Source: Gordionus sp. m RMFG-2023 (lineage: Eukaryota; Nematomorpha; Gordioida; Chordodea; Parachordodidae). Taken from it: a DNA stretch of 64,000 nucleotides. The notes below the pieces were generated by a model. The model saw only the letters and a list, made by a program, of their open reading frames with translations, made no database searches and was not told where the DNA came from. Positions 14,101 to 25,668 of the stretch are shown here, piece after piece. The stretch is from contig NC_088775.1 in the NCBI RefSeq assembly GCF_954871325.1, forward strand, positions 38,231,561 to 38,295,560, read 5' to 3'. A program made the translations under genes and the position numbers. Within the stretch, counting starts at the first letter, position 1. Each line of letters begins with the position of its first letter.

Positions 14101-15544
14101 TTAAGTATTTTCATTTGAGTTCTGTCAGGTTTATATTAAAATTTACATAAATGAGATAGTAATAATTTACCAGAAATATTGTTGCTAGATGATGGAAATT
14201 GTTGCGGGTTAAATAAGACTTGAGGTTATCAAAAGTGGCATATACAATGTCAAATACACATCCCTGTTTTTCAACTTTATCCTCAGGTGCATTTAAAGTT
14301 TCTAACAACACTTTGATAAACTAGATGATAGTATAACAATTTTTAGATACATTTAAAATTTATGATAATCAGTTATAAATATCTTTCCCCTTCATGAGAT
14401 TATAAACTAATTTTCTACAATTCATAAGTAAAAAAGTATATAAACCTGTAGGCCTTTAGTATGTATATCTCCATTAACTCCTTTAATAGTTTCAGAAATA
14501 ATCATTGCTGTCCCTTGATGCAGATTCTAATAACATTTTTATCTTCAGAAATTAAATAATAAATAAACCTTTTCATTTTCAAATGCCTTGTTATGCATAT
14601 GATTTATTAATTCTCTGGGAAACTTTACCTTTAGTTCCAATAAAAAAGGTTTTAAAAATATATAAACTATTTTAATATTTGTAAACCTTTCTTGCCAAAT
14701 ATGTGAAGCTTTCGGCTGCAAATCGAGTGATATTAACATTTTGATCTTTGTCAAAAAGTAATATGTAATAACTATATTGTATTTAAATTATAATGATCAT
14801 TTATAAATATTAACTTATATAATTCTATAATGTCTTTGACTAAATATCGCCAAAGGTATTTAATAAGGTAGGATAAGGTGGAAAATAAAAATTTCAAATG
14901 GTCAACACATATTCCTGCATTGTAATGCAGCTGAGATTTTAATAACTTTACCATGACATCAAAAAATATGTAAAAATATGGGTAAAAATCCGTTTGCAAA
15001 TCACGTGCTAATTGTATCAATAAGCTTTATTTTTCATAATTATTATACAAATAGAAATATATAATCACTCTAATAATGGTTCAAGTGCCATTGACCCTTC
15101 AACTGACAAATGCTTGATTAAAATTTGAATAATTGTTTTCTAGCTTGAGATATAAATTTAAGTTGACAAGATTTAAAATTAACCTGATGATGAACTATAT
15201 GTACAAAGCTAGAAGAATAATTTCTTACTTCATAGTAAAAGTTTGCTATATTATATTGATATTTATTTGCATATTTATAAAATTACTAAAATGGAAGGTG
15301 CAATTTAATTCGACCCAATTTTCCAGACTTTCTGTGAAATAAGAATCATATTCCTAATTTTTTTTATATTATTAAAAATTATATAGAATTATTTACATCA
15401 AGCTCTGTCACATTTCTAGGTTGATTCAATATGTCGACCTTAATTTTACATATTTGGCTAGAGAACGATTCAAACTACATTAATAAAATGTCATATATTA
15501 TAAAATAATTTAATAACTTTAAAAGTTTTATTTTTTGCCGGCAT
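8141..15544 (-). CDS. UTP20: UTP20-like small-subunit processome protein, N-terminal 13 exons
   Basis: UTP20 (DRIM) is a large HEAT-repeat nucleolar protein needed for 18S rRNA processing. Minus-strand exons: 15544-15518, 15474-15397, 15353-15287, 15245-15184, 15139-15069, 15024-14815, 14771-14687, 14628-14569, 14526-14446, 14320-14171, 8961-8785, 8726-8673, 8302-8141. They total 1284 bases (428 codons), with GT-AG borders and consistent phase throughout. Family blocks include 'QLARDLQTDFYPYF', 'YLIKYLWRYLVKDI' and 'ITRFAAESFTYLARK'. In human UTP20, as I recall it, the same order occurs from the N-terminus. The start is the ATG at 15544, which opens a nine-codon exon. Exons 11-13 are more divergent; exon 11 follows exon 10 in frame and resembles the human segment at that point. 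Introns 1-8 are only 41-58 bases, whereas intron 10 is 5.2 kb of mobile elements. The family has about 2,800 residues, so most of the protein must lie left of 8141 or is lost. Confidence 0.85.
9054..9351. mobile_element. PIF/Harbinger-type MITE (298 bp)
   Basis: Two inverted arms of roughly 60 bases begin 'GGCTGCATTCATAGT' on the left and, read inverted, 'GGTTGCATTCATAGT' on the right, both continuing into 'GACGGATCCG' and 'CATCCGTTCCGTC'. The element is flanked by a 3-bp TAA duplication (9051-9053 and 9352-9354). The ends and the TWA-type target suit PIF/Harbinger or the related ISL2EU elements. It is non-coding and sits in intron 10 of the UTP20-like gene. Confidence 0.85.
9355..10690. other. 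UTP20 intron 10: AT-rich stretch with palindromic debris
   Basis: No gene is seen. An imperfect palindrome at about 9484-9586 has both arms reading 'TTGGCCAA'-like sequence and looks like an old MITE without a clear target duplication. A block at about 10340-10690 has scattered 'GTGGGTGGGCGG' and 'GCAGGCAGG' motifs in otherwise AT-rich DNA. This resembles GC-rich subterminal DNA of the hAT MITEs found elsewhere in the window, but its borders could not be set. Confidence 0.4.
10932..11828 (+). mobile_element. hAT element with transposase C-terminus (897 bp)
   Basis: The flanking AAGAGAGG copies (10924-10931 and 11829-11836) match at 8 of 8 bases, and LINE coding sequence resumes directly after the right copy. 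The right end, inverted, reads TAGTGTTTGCAAT; the left end reads TTTTGCAATGG. The two subterminal regions are rich in 'GGTCCGGTC' and 'GGACCG' motifs. A remnant of the hAT C-terminal domain lies at about 11180-11480 on the plus strand: 'FSILAKIAHGRL', then 'ITKKRNRMNTK'. The frame is broken and the N-terminal two-thirds are missing, so this copy could move only with help from another. Confidence 0.85.
12339..12886. mobile_element. hAT-type MITE with GGGCC-rich body (548 bp)
   Basis: The left end is 'TAGAGATCTGCAAAG' and the right end, inverted, is 'TAGTGATCTGCATCGGGCC'. The flanks GAAAGCAC (12331-12338) and AAGAGCAC (12887-12894) agree at 6 of 8. The body consists of repeated 'GGCCAGACCAGC' and 'CGGGCCTG' blocks separated by oligo-A/T. 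One block of about 85 bases occurs twice in tandem (about 12672-12842). It is non-coding and inserted in the LINE. Confidence 0.7.
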
Positions 15545-16290
15545 GCTTAATAAATTGTCAAAATGAAAAGATTGACACTCTGTTAAAAGTACATTTACCC
15601 TCAACTCTTATACTTTGATAGGATGTGTGACATTGACAGATGTAAAATCTTTTACATGTGGAAAGGCAAGGCAGTTAATATATTCACTATAAATAAAAAC
15701 AAATTTTATATTTTATATCAGTTTAAACAAAATTTTTAAAAACGACCCACGATATTCCAAGTTATTGATTTTTTAACATTTTTATTTAATCCATAATATT
15801 TGCTGGAATTCCTTTCATCCATGTATTTTATTAATGAAAAAACAAAATGATATATTGTAAATTTTGCTATTTAAAAAAATAAGAAATACCCTGCATAATA
15901 AAGGTTTCTAAGAATGTATTGAAGATACACTCTAAAATTAGACAAATATTTAACATTTCTCAAAAATTTATATTAAAAGGACATATTATCATGAAAACCA
16001 TGAAAATATGGATGTATCATGATTTTGACTTTGCAACAAATTTAAAGAAAGCACCTATAAAATACATTACAAAAGTAATAAATATACGAATCAAATTTTA
16101 GCCCAAAAAATACAGGAAGAAAAAAGCTTAAATGCTACTAATAATTATTTGTTTTATCCATTATATATCAATTACCAATTAATTTTATTCAAACAGTAAA
16201 AACAAGATAATAATTTAAATAATTAATTTTATACAAACAATTTAAAAAATAAATTGATATTTTTAACCTTTTTTAAAACCAAAAACCTTT
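15545..16290. other. intergenic DNA upstream of the UTP20-like gene
   Basis: This is about 750 bases between the UTP20 start and the Gypsy fossil. It is AT-rich, with no open frame of interest, and should hold the UTP20 promoter. I see no convincing TATA box or other named motif against the AT background. Confidence 0.4.
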
Positions 16291-16764
16291 TTACCCGTCA
16301 ACTTTGATATCTGTCAGAAGGTTCTCTTATTCTAGAAGGATATAGTTTTCTAGCGGTTGCCTCTACTATCGGTGTCAGGTGAGTTATCTCTTCTGCGGTC
16401 ACGAGTTTTGCAGCTCTTGTTCCCACGAGGTCATTTGGCTTTACTTGCTTTTGAGTTGGGTTTTCTATTATAAACGATTTATTAATATATTCCTGCTTTA
16501 TCATATCTGAAGGTTTTGTGATCAACTTTGTTTTTTAAATGATCTCAATATCTTCTCCATGATCTTTTATCTCCTTTTATGAAATAAGACATCGGACCGA
16601 TCTGTTTACTAACTTGGCTGGACCATGGATGTCCCTGAAAATCTCGGACCCATACTTTTTCTTGTATGTCAAATCTTTTTGTATTTTCCATATAATTTCT
16701 TTTATCCTAGTGTTGTTAATTTGCTTGGTCGTAAAATTTACGACCAAATTTCGTGCTCAGGCCG

Positions 16765-17392
16765 ACCCGGGGTTCAGACCCGGGGTTCAGGACCCGGGGT
16801 CCAGACCCGGGGTTCAGACCCGGGGTTCAGACCCGGGGTCCAGACCCGGGGTTCAGACCCGGGGTTCAGACCCGGGGTTCAGACCCGGGGTTCAGACCCG
16901 GGGTCCAGACCCGGGGTTCAGACCCGGGGTTCAGACCCGGGGTCCAGACCCGGGGTTCAGACCCGGGGTCCAGACCCGGGGTTCAGACCCGGGGTCCAGA
17001 CCCGGGGTTCAGGACCCGGGGTCCAGACCCGGGGTTCAGACCCGGGGTTCAGACCCGGGGTCCAGACCCGGGGTTCAGACCCGGGGTTCAGACCCGGGGT
17101 TCAGACCCGGGGTCCAGACCCGGGGTTCAGACCCGGGGTTCAGACCCGGGGTTCAGACCCGGGGTCCAGACCCGGGGTTCAGACCCGGGGTCCAGACCCG
17201 GGGTTCAGACCCGGGGTTCAGACCCGGGGTCCAGACCCGGGGTTCAGACCCGGGGTTCAGACCCGGGGTCCAGACCCGGGGTTCAGACCCGGGGTCCAGA
17301 CCCGGGGTTCAGACCAGGGGTTCAGACCCGGGGTCCAGACCCGGGGTTCAGACCCGGGGTTAAGACCAGGGGTTCAGACCAGGGGTCCAGAC
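16765..17392. repeat. left 13-base GC-rich array, about 48 units
   Basis: The unit is GACCCGGGGTTCA with a frequent variant GACCCGGGGTCCA; the two alternate irregularly. Two units carry one extra G (about 16789 and 17011), and the innermost units degenerate to 'GACCAGGGG'. Because 13 is not a multiple of three and the unit has no stop on this strand, all three plus frames stay open for more than 600 bases. This gives spurious 'RPGVQTRG' repeat proteins. Confidence 0.95.
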
Positions 17393-19499
17393 TTACACCT
17401 TGGGGTTGGGCTCGGATAAATGAAAAGTAAAAAAAAAATATTTCATTTTCTAATCTTAAATTAAATCTTATTCTTCTTATCTTATTCATTCTAAATTAAT
17501 AAATAAAGCTTTTTTTATTATTATTTTCTTACCATTTTTTTTCTTTTGATAAAAAATTTATATGGTAAAATAAAAATATATGTAATAAATATTCAAAAAG
17601 AGTAGCCCATGCATGACGGAATAAAAATAAAAAAGTAAAATTTTATTTTAACACATATTGATATTGTAATTTAATGTGGAGAGGAGGACCAATATAAAAA
17701 TTCAACGTCATTCATGCATGTATAAATAATAAAAAGAAATGTAAATTTATAATTTGTGATAAAATAATGGCCAATAAAAAGTTTTTCTTTATTATATTAA
17801 AGTTTATATTCCCAATAATATATATGTCATAATTTTTAAAGGGATGTCAACTATCCAGGATCACCACGGGTTTTAAAGGTATAACTAATAAATTTGGGTT
17901 TTAAGTAGGTGTATACCGATATCACTTTTTGGAGGCCTATCCGATCCGATATTAAATTGATATCGACCGATTACCGATCCGATATCATATCTAATTTTTA
18001 TGTCATTTATTTAAATATATTATAATGATCAGTTATAGTTTTTATTCAATTCTATTGCAATTCTAAAAGTATATAAAATATTTTTATTGTTAAATAACTT
18101 TTATATAAATAAGTAACATTAATCTATATATAATAAATAATAAACATATATAATATGAAATTTGAATAAAATTTTAAACAATATTTAACATTAATAAATC
18201 GAAGATTTATTATTGGAAATACCAAAATTTACTTATTTATCAGAAATCAATTTACGTTTACGGCTATGTTAACTGTCAAGTTAATTAATATCACCAAATT
18301 CACTAAAAAAAGATTCTGAAGAGATTATCGCAAACTTTTATAAACAGAATGGTGCATAAAAATAACAATATGCAGAATGATTAATTAATTATTATTATTA
18401 AAAAAATATGGATTTCGATTTTATTTATTAAAATAAATGACTATTAAAAACTTAAGAAATTGTTGAGAAAATTTTTGTTATTTTTTAAAAACTTCCTGTA
18501 ATTTAACTTAAATAATTATTTTTTAAATGGTTCTTCAAACCAAATAACAAAACAAGATCCATATAATTGAGGTAATTAATTACTACTTTTTTGATTTAAT
18601 ATATTTCACAGCCTCTTTAACTCACATACGGATACGATATGATATATCGAAAAGGAAATTCGATCTATATATAATACATATCTTTGAAGTTTGAAAATAG
18701 TGATTACTAATTATGTGATTTTATTTTTATATTTTATTTTCTGTTTCAGTTTTAATATACTTATTATAATTATAGACGATGATGATGATATTTACGAATA
18801 CGAATAAAATTATAATTGAAAACAAATGTGTTTTAGAAATTTTTTTGAAAAACTTCCTTTTCTTCCGAAATCTAAAAAAATGGAAATTAATTTTCATTAA
18901 ATTTATAATTATAACTGTTTCCATCGAGAATGTTGACGGAAATATTTTTAATAAGATCTAAATTAATCATATTTATGTTGAATTTTTTATGTAAAATAAA
19001 ATTTTTTATTATATTTATAGAAGAGACGCAGCCACTCGTTAATATCAATCACATCTTTATTTTAGATTTTAAAATCATATAGAAATATATAATTTACTTT
19101 TTTTATCACATAAGAAAATAGGGGATTTTATTAAAAAAATTAGCTACAGATACTTAATTTTATTATCTAGTTGATGAAATTAAATAAATCCGGTCAGAAA
19201 GTTCGTATCTAATTCTGAACTAAGATCAGGATGGTATAGAAATAATCTATAAGCAAACCTACATAATAATTCATTTTTATTATTTCCAAGCCCTAAGAGT
19301 CCCCGATTAAAAATTTTTTAGTCATAAGCTGAGTTGCTTGCAGGATTTTCCTATTTAAGTTCGATATTATTGATAAATAATTTTAATTAAAATATTTGAA
19401 ACAACATTATTTATGGGGTTCGACTCGAGTTAATGCTGGCTTATTTCTTATATAAATATTGCTAATTTAGATCGCAGTAATTTTATTAGACCCACCTCG

Positions 19500-19955
19500 G
19501 ATTTGGGATTTACACAACCAAGACCAACCAATTAAACAACACCCATATCGATATTTTGTGTTAATAAAAATATACCTGACCCCCACCCCCCAGGACCTAT
19601 ACCCGCCCTGTATGAGTGATCATTATCATTATTATTATCATTACAAAAAAATATTTTTATTTCCATATAAAAAATATTAATTTTCACCCCCCCCCCCACT
19701 TTCACCCCCCCCCCCATACATCCACCTCCAAAACCAAGTCATTCATACCCATCAAGATAAAAAATGAATACTTTCAATCTAAAGATATTTAGTTTAGAAG
19801 ATTATATTTTACCCATATATCGATATTTTGTTTTGATAAATTATTCCTGACCCCCCAAGACCTAGTAAACCCGCCCTGCCCTCTTTCAGTCATTATTATT
19901 ATTGCAATAAAAAATATTTAATTATTAACTTGTTTATTAAATCGTTACACGACAC
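19500..19955. repeat. inner end copy and two direct repeats beside the right array
   Basis: 'GACCAACCAATTAAACAACA' near 19523-19542 nearly copies the element's right end (20570-20593). It is followed by two related stretches of 120-140 bases, 19541-19684 and 19811-19929. Each starts 'ACCCATAT', reaches 'CCTGACCCCC', then 'CCCGCCCTG', and ends in ATT repeats. C runs occur at 19680-19715. This suggests the right arm grew by duplication, or that one copy inserted into another. Confidence 0.7.
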
Positions 19956-19956
19956 G

Positions 19957-20515
19957 ACCCCGGGTCTGAACCCCGGGTCTGGACCCCGGGTCTGAACCCC
20001 GGGTCTGAACCCCGGGTCTGGACCCCGGGTCTGAACCCCGGGTCTGGACCCCGGGTCTGAACCCCGGGTCTGGACCCCGGGTCTGAACCCCGGGTCTGGA
20101 CCCCGGGTCTGAACCCCGGGTCTGGACCCCGGGTCTGAACCCCGGGTCTGAACCCCGGGTCTGAACCCCGGGTCTGAACCCCGGGTCTGAACCCCGGGTC
20201 TGAACCCCGGGTCTGAACCCCGGGTCTGAACCCCGGGTCTGAACCCCGGGTCTGAACCCCGGGTCTGAACCCCGGGTCTGAACCCCGGGTCTGAACCCCG
20301 GGTCTGAACCCCGGGTCTGGACCCCGGGTCTGAACCCCGGGTCTGGACCCCGGGTCTGAACCCCGGGTCTGAACCCCGGGTCTGAACCCCGGGTCTGGAC
20401 CCCGGGTCTGAACCCCGGGTCTGAACCCCGGGTCTGAACCCCGGGTCTGAACCCCGGGTCTGAACCCCGGGTCTGGACCCCGGGTCTGGACCCCGGGTCT
20501 GAACCCCGGGTCTGT
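19957..20515. repeat. right 13-base GC-rich array, about 43 units, inverted
   Basis: These are the same units as in the left array, here on the opposite strand (TGAACCCCGGGTC). The order of the two variants differs: a run of more than ten identical 'T-type' units lies in the middle. The arrays have therefore slipped or been rewritten independently rather than being copied as blocks. One stray unit lies outside, near 20551-20562. Confidence 0.95.
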
Positions 20516-21639
20516 GCTCAGAGCTGGTTTGGTCGATTTTTTAGACCCAAACCCCGGGTCTGGTTTTATACAACCAACCAATTAACAACACTATTTTATC
20601 CAACAAGGCTTGTATTAAAAATTTTAGCATGTATAAATGCAAGTGAAGATTTTGTGATTGTATGCCGAGTATTACTATAAACGATATCTATTTCTTCTCT
20701 TGAGTTATGCTTTTTTCTAATAAATTTTTTAAATGTTTGTACAAATCTCTCCGCATCCTTATTCGGTTTTGGGTGATATAGTGATATTAAAATATGTTTG
20801 ATAAATAAGATTTAAAAATTCCTTGAATATTTTTCCCTGAAATGATGGTCTGTTTTTGTCACAATTGATTTTAAGGGTCCGAATCATTTAAATAATTTAT
20901 TTAAGTATTGTATAGTTTCGGTACTCTTTGTTCTTGACTAACTCTTCTGGCCAGCTATAATTATCTATAATTATAAACCATAATTTTCCTTGAAAAGGAC
21001 ATGCAAAGTCTAAATGTAGCCGTGTCCATGGTATTCCCTCAGACACGTCGGACTTATCGGTACTTGAAAATTCTATTTTTTCTACATGCCGGAATGTCCT
21101 TGATGTAACATGTTCAATACTGATTATCGTAATACCTATGACATCACTCGTAAACCTCACAGAAATTTTTTCTCATCAATAATTTCATTTTTAAATAAAT
21201 ATTTTATATATATTATTATCGTCTATTTTCTTAGACCATCCATCGGTTATATATCTAGATACCTGTTACTCTTTACTAGATTGTTTCAATTGCGAATTTT
21301 TTTTTAAATCATATATTTGATATACCATTCAATTTATAATATATCATATTGTTCATATTTATCATTTGCTCCCATTCATTTATTTGTTCAACTGCTAATC
21401 ATAGTCTCTGCCATTTCGCAATTTCCATGTTTCTTTGTTCCTCTTAAAATTAAGGAGTTAACTAAATAATGACCTATCTGAGTAACCAAGGACACCTACC
21501 ACTCATGTATTTTATGGGATTCAATAAAAATATTAGTGCTTTGTGAACAGTATAATTGAAAAACTTTTTTTATAATTTACTATAAAAAATCGTCTGCGGG
21601 AAAATGGATGATATTAAATAGTTTTAAATAATTTTCCTT

Positions 21640-24600
21640 AATATCCAAAATATAAATGAAATAAACAACATGAATAAAAACATAACTCACAACATTCAGG
21701 TTAATTTTTGTTTCATTAATCTTTTTATTTTATAGATTCTCTCATCAATCTTCACACATTACTACAACTCACACATAAATGAAACTTATTCTCTACAAAA
21801 TTTTCAACTTATATATATCACAAATTTTTATAGATATATAAATTATCTTACATAAACCAAATTAAGAAGATAATCAAGTATATTCAAATATTTATATATT
21901 CTTATCCTAATCTATTTCTAATTTCCAATTCTTATATATAACTTTTCATTATTTCCCCTCTCCCAAAGATCTCACCCATTTATCAATTAATTTTTTCCTC
22001 TTATTCTTTTACCTATTAACAAAAATTCCTTCATAACATTATAAATTTATTTAATATAACCCTATTATCATTTTTTTATAATTAAATTCTATTTTTTACA
22101 TAATTTTTTACATAATTTTTTAATCCATTATTTTATTTATCATACAACTAATTAACTTTATTTTTTCAATAACACTACACTCAACATGTTATTTTTTAAC
22201 CTTAAATTAAATCGTCAGCTTTTTTGTTTCTCAACATTCTCAGTATCATCTGTTTCCATTTTCTAATTTTCTTCTGCTTCAAAAATTAAATTTCCCTTTC
22301 CAACATACTTTAAAATTAAAATAATGTCAATTTCCAAAAATCTTACAATCTATTCCTACAATATTCCTGGCCTACTATCAAAAATAACTATTCTTAAGAA
22401 ACTCCTTGATCAATATGATATTAACATTATTAACACAAGAATCTCTCATCATCAATAATATAAAAAAAAAATTAAGAGGTTTTACAATATTCAACTCTAA
22501 CCTTTCCACTATCCACAATGGTGTTGCATTCATCATCAAAGACTCATTTCTGAAATTTATTTCAAACTTCACTCCATTCAATGATAGAATTGCTAGTATT
22601 ACATTAAATTCTAAAGGTAAAAAAATTCACCTCATAAACATCTATGCACCAGCTAAATTTTCAGAATATCCTACTTTCATTTCCTCCCTGACTAGTTACC
22701 TTAAACAAATTAACCCCAATCACTTCATAATCATTGGAGGAGATTTTAAGAAAATAGGCAATGAAAACATTGATAATATAGTAGGTCATGCAGCTCTAAA
22801 TCAAACTACTAATAATAATGGCAAATTAATAATTGAAATATGTAATAAATTTAACTTAAAAATTATCAATACTTTTTCCAAACAAAAAAACAATAACTAT
22901 TTCACCTTCTTTAAATACAACTCGCCATATAAAAATCAACTTGACTTCTTTATCACCAGTAGGAAAATGTCCTCATTTATCCCTAAATTATCCATCTTAA
23001 ATGATTTCGACTTTCTCTCAAATCACCGTCCTATCTTCCTGAACCTATTCATCAAACCTTACCTATTAAAAATCTTAACAAATCTAAGATCAATCAACCC
23101 TCCCCCTCAATTAAGAAATCTTACCATGTAAATAACTTAGCTATCCCTTCATTAGCCACCAAATTCCACAATGATTTAAAATCAATTCCCACTGACATCT
23201 CATGGCAATCTATTCAGAACAATATTATTAAATCAGCCAACTCCCACATCAAAACAATTTATCCAGATTGGATTAGTCCCCACACCACCCAACTAATCCT
23301 ATCTCTACCTGCAAAAAATAGAAGAAAATTAAAAGAGAATGCTTCCATCAAACTCAAATTTATAAAAAAAGATAAACGTAATTATATTTCATCTAAACTC
23401 AATCTCATTTCAGATTTTAAACGTTCCAACAATCTTTATGATGTCTTTAAAATTCTCAAATTTAATACTTCTTCTAATGATAAAAAATTTCATAACTTAA
23501 AAATTGGCAACCTTTCAATCAAAAACACAGAAGATCATTTAAATATCTTCACAGACCATTATCGATCCCTATTTAACACCAAATTCCCTTCTCCCAAAAT
23601 AATTTCCTCATCCCAAATTCTATCACATCCCCCTTTTCCTCTAAACAAGAATGAATTTATTACAATAATAAAAAATTTAAAAAATCACAAAGCAACTTCA
23701 GACAATACTCATAACGAACTTTTAAATATTTTACCTGAAACCATTACCAATCTTCTTTTTCCTACCTTAAATAAAATATAAAACTCAGTAACTTTTCCAC
23801 CCAACTGGTGTAATTCTACTATTATAAACCTCCCAAAAATCCCCAATTCCTCCTCCATCCATGATTATAGAGGAATTACCTTAACCTCCCCTTATTACAA
23901 AATCCTCACAATATTCATCCTCAATCACATCAAAAAAACCATTGAATTCAACACTCACATCTCTATAGCTTCATTTAGAAAGGGTTGCAATACAGTAGAA
24001 CTGATTACAGCTTTAAAGATTAGACTTGAGAAAGCTCATCTTCTTAAAACTGACACCTTTATAATTTTCATAGACATTTTAAAGCTTTTGACTCAATCAA
24101 ACAAGGATTTTTATGGCACACTCTCTTTAAATACAAAATCAATCCGCATTTCATCAAAATTATAATGTTTATATATGAAAATAGCCTTGTTAACATCTAA
24201 CATAATAACCTGGTCTCTCCTTTTTTCAAAACCAAATGTGGGATCAAACAAGGCTGCCCCTTGTCCCCACATTTTTTAATTTAATAATCTCACGATTTAA
24301 TTCATTCCTGCAATTTCTCAAAAGTCAACTGGCTTTGTTACGCAGATGACATCTGCATCATTACAGAAGACTACAACTATATTAACCACATTTTAACAAC
24401 ATTATCATCTAATCTTCAACTAATGAATCTAAAAATTAATTTCTAAAAAACTATTTTCTTATCTACTTCGCCCAAATTTCAACAATTATCCTTTAATAAT
24501 AAAACTTTCCTTTTCAATAACTCGTTCAATTATCTTGGTATCACAATTAATTCCAAAGGATCAGTTAAACCAGATATTTCATCTGCTATTACTTAAGCTT

Positions 24601-25665
24601 CAAAAATATTTTTCTCCCTCGACAAATTCTGGCACTCCAATCTCATCTCTAATAAATTTAAAGTTCTAATCTTCAAATCTTATATTATCCCTTCATTAAC
24701 ATATGGGATAGAATCTTGGGATAATTCTAGATCGAATCTACATAAAACTCAAACTTTCATCAATAAATCTCTAAGAAATATCCTAAATATAAAATATCCG
24801 CTAATTATTTAAAATTTCAAACTCCTAAATATATGTAACATTCTCCCCCTCTACAGACTTCTAACCTACAGAAAAATTGAACTCCTATGTTACACTCTTA
24901 GATATGACCACTATAGTACCGTTTCAGATGCTATCTCTCACAAACCCTCCAATTCAAAAGGCAAGAAACAATACCATTTATACCATAATTCCTGGTATGG
25001 TCAAATTCTTTATATTTTGAAACTTAATAACGTTAGCAACCTTTTCTAATCAATATATCCCAAAATAAACTAGACTTAAAATTCTGGCTAAATCAAGCCA
25101 TCCTAGATTATTCCCTTCTTTTTCCCCTTAATTCTAAATAATCAAAAAACCATCATTCACTCCTTATTTTACCAATAATTTTTTATATTCATTATCTTAT
25201 ATTCATTTCAATTGTCAAATATTATAGTAATACAATAAAAATTTATAATAAAGAAAAACAATAAAGATAACAAAAAAATAAAACATTATTCAGTCTCATT
25301 TTCTTTTTATCTCTCCTCCTTCTTTTTCCTCGCTTTTACTTTCTAACCCTCAATTTATATATTACTGTCTCTCTTAACGGATGCCAGCTGTTCCGTGAGA
25401 GATACAGTAAGATCTCTCAAATTAAACGGGCCCTGATAGTAGGGTAAATTACTATCAAAATTTTTTGTGAATCTCTGCTCATTCACGAGGGGAGAGATAC
25501 CGTCATCCCTCTTAAATTAAACGGGCCCAGACAGTAGCGTATATTTTTTGCTAACAGTGAATGAAAATTAACTGCACTGGAGACGTCCTCTATGGGTGGT
25601 GGAGTGGGCACTTAATTGTGGGATGTCTCCCCAGTGTTTGATAGGATAGGATAGGATAGGATAGT
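21640..25665 (+). mobile_element. LINE with endonuclease and YADD reverse transcriptase
   Basis: A plus-strand non-LTR element. An AP-type endonuclease begins at about 22324 ('YSYNIPGLLSKI'), shifts frame near 22430 and stays open to 23131. Its blocks are 'INIYAP' and 'IIIGGDF', and 'LSNHRPI' near the end. Broken reverse-transcriptase frames follow: 'HDYRGITL' (about 23860), 'CGIKQGCPLSPH' (about 24238) and 'CYADDICII' (about 24337). The sense strand is poor in G. The 3' end is a short GATAG tandem repeat. The 5' edge (about 21640) is estimated from where Gypsy similarity stops. Many stops make this copy inactive. I cannot assign the clade. Confidence 0.8.
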
Positions 25666-25668
25666 ATG
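25370..25668 (+). repeat. structured 3' end of the LINE with GATAGG tail
   Basis: Two related segments, each with a 'GAGAGATAC' block and then 'AAATTAAACGGGCCC', lie at about 25397-25440 and 25492-25535. After them 'CACTGGAGACGTCC' (about 25577) can pair with 'GGATGTCTCCCCAGTG' (about 25621-25637) as a hairpin. The element ends in four tandem GATAGs (25639-25664). LINE reverse transcriptases often recognise a 3' hairpin plus short tandem repeats, so this is probably the priming signal. Confidence 0.65.

Larger units (their letters stand above)
16708..20593. mobile_element. non-autonomous hAT-like element with minisatellite ends (3,886 bp)
   Basis: An exact 8-bp duplication, TTTTATCC, flanks the element (16700-16707 and 20594-20601). 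Both ends start TAGTGTTGTTAATT (right end inverted), the TAG start typical of hAT. Each arm then enters a long array of a 13-base GC-rich unit in opposite orientation, so the element could fold into a hairpin with arms of over 500 bases. The middle (17.4-19.95 kb) is AT-rich and I recognise no transposase in it. A short 'ACCGATATCAC/CCGATCCGATAT' block near 17920-17990 may be another buried MITE. The same TAGTGTTGTTAA start occurs on the small MITE at 29877-30055, suggesting one mobilising transposase. Confidence 0.85.

Noticed and set aside
14060-14125. A possible UTP20 exon just after exon 10
   Set aside because: An acceptor-like site is present, but the phase set by exon 10 leads at once to a stop, whereas exon 11 at 8961 continues in frame.
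16614-17430. Three overlapping plus-strand open frames of 225-264 residues made of 'RPGVQTRG' repeats, and a 214-residue twin on the minus strand at 19937-20581
   Set aside because: A 13-base unit without stop codons leaves every frame open on one strand. All three frames give the same repeat peptide, and the arrays are the non-coding arms of a transposable element.
18727-18961. Short overlapping open frames on both strands inside the 16708-20593 element
   Set aside because: They are Ile/Asn/Lys-rich translations of AT-rich DNA with no conserved motif.
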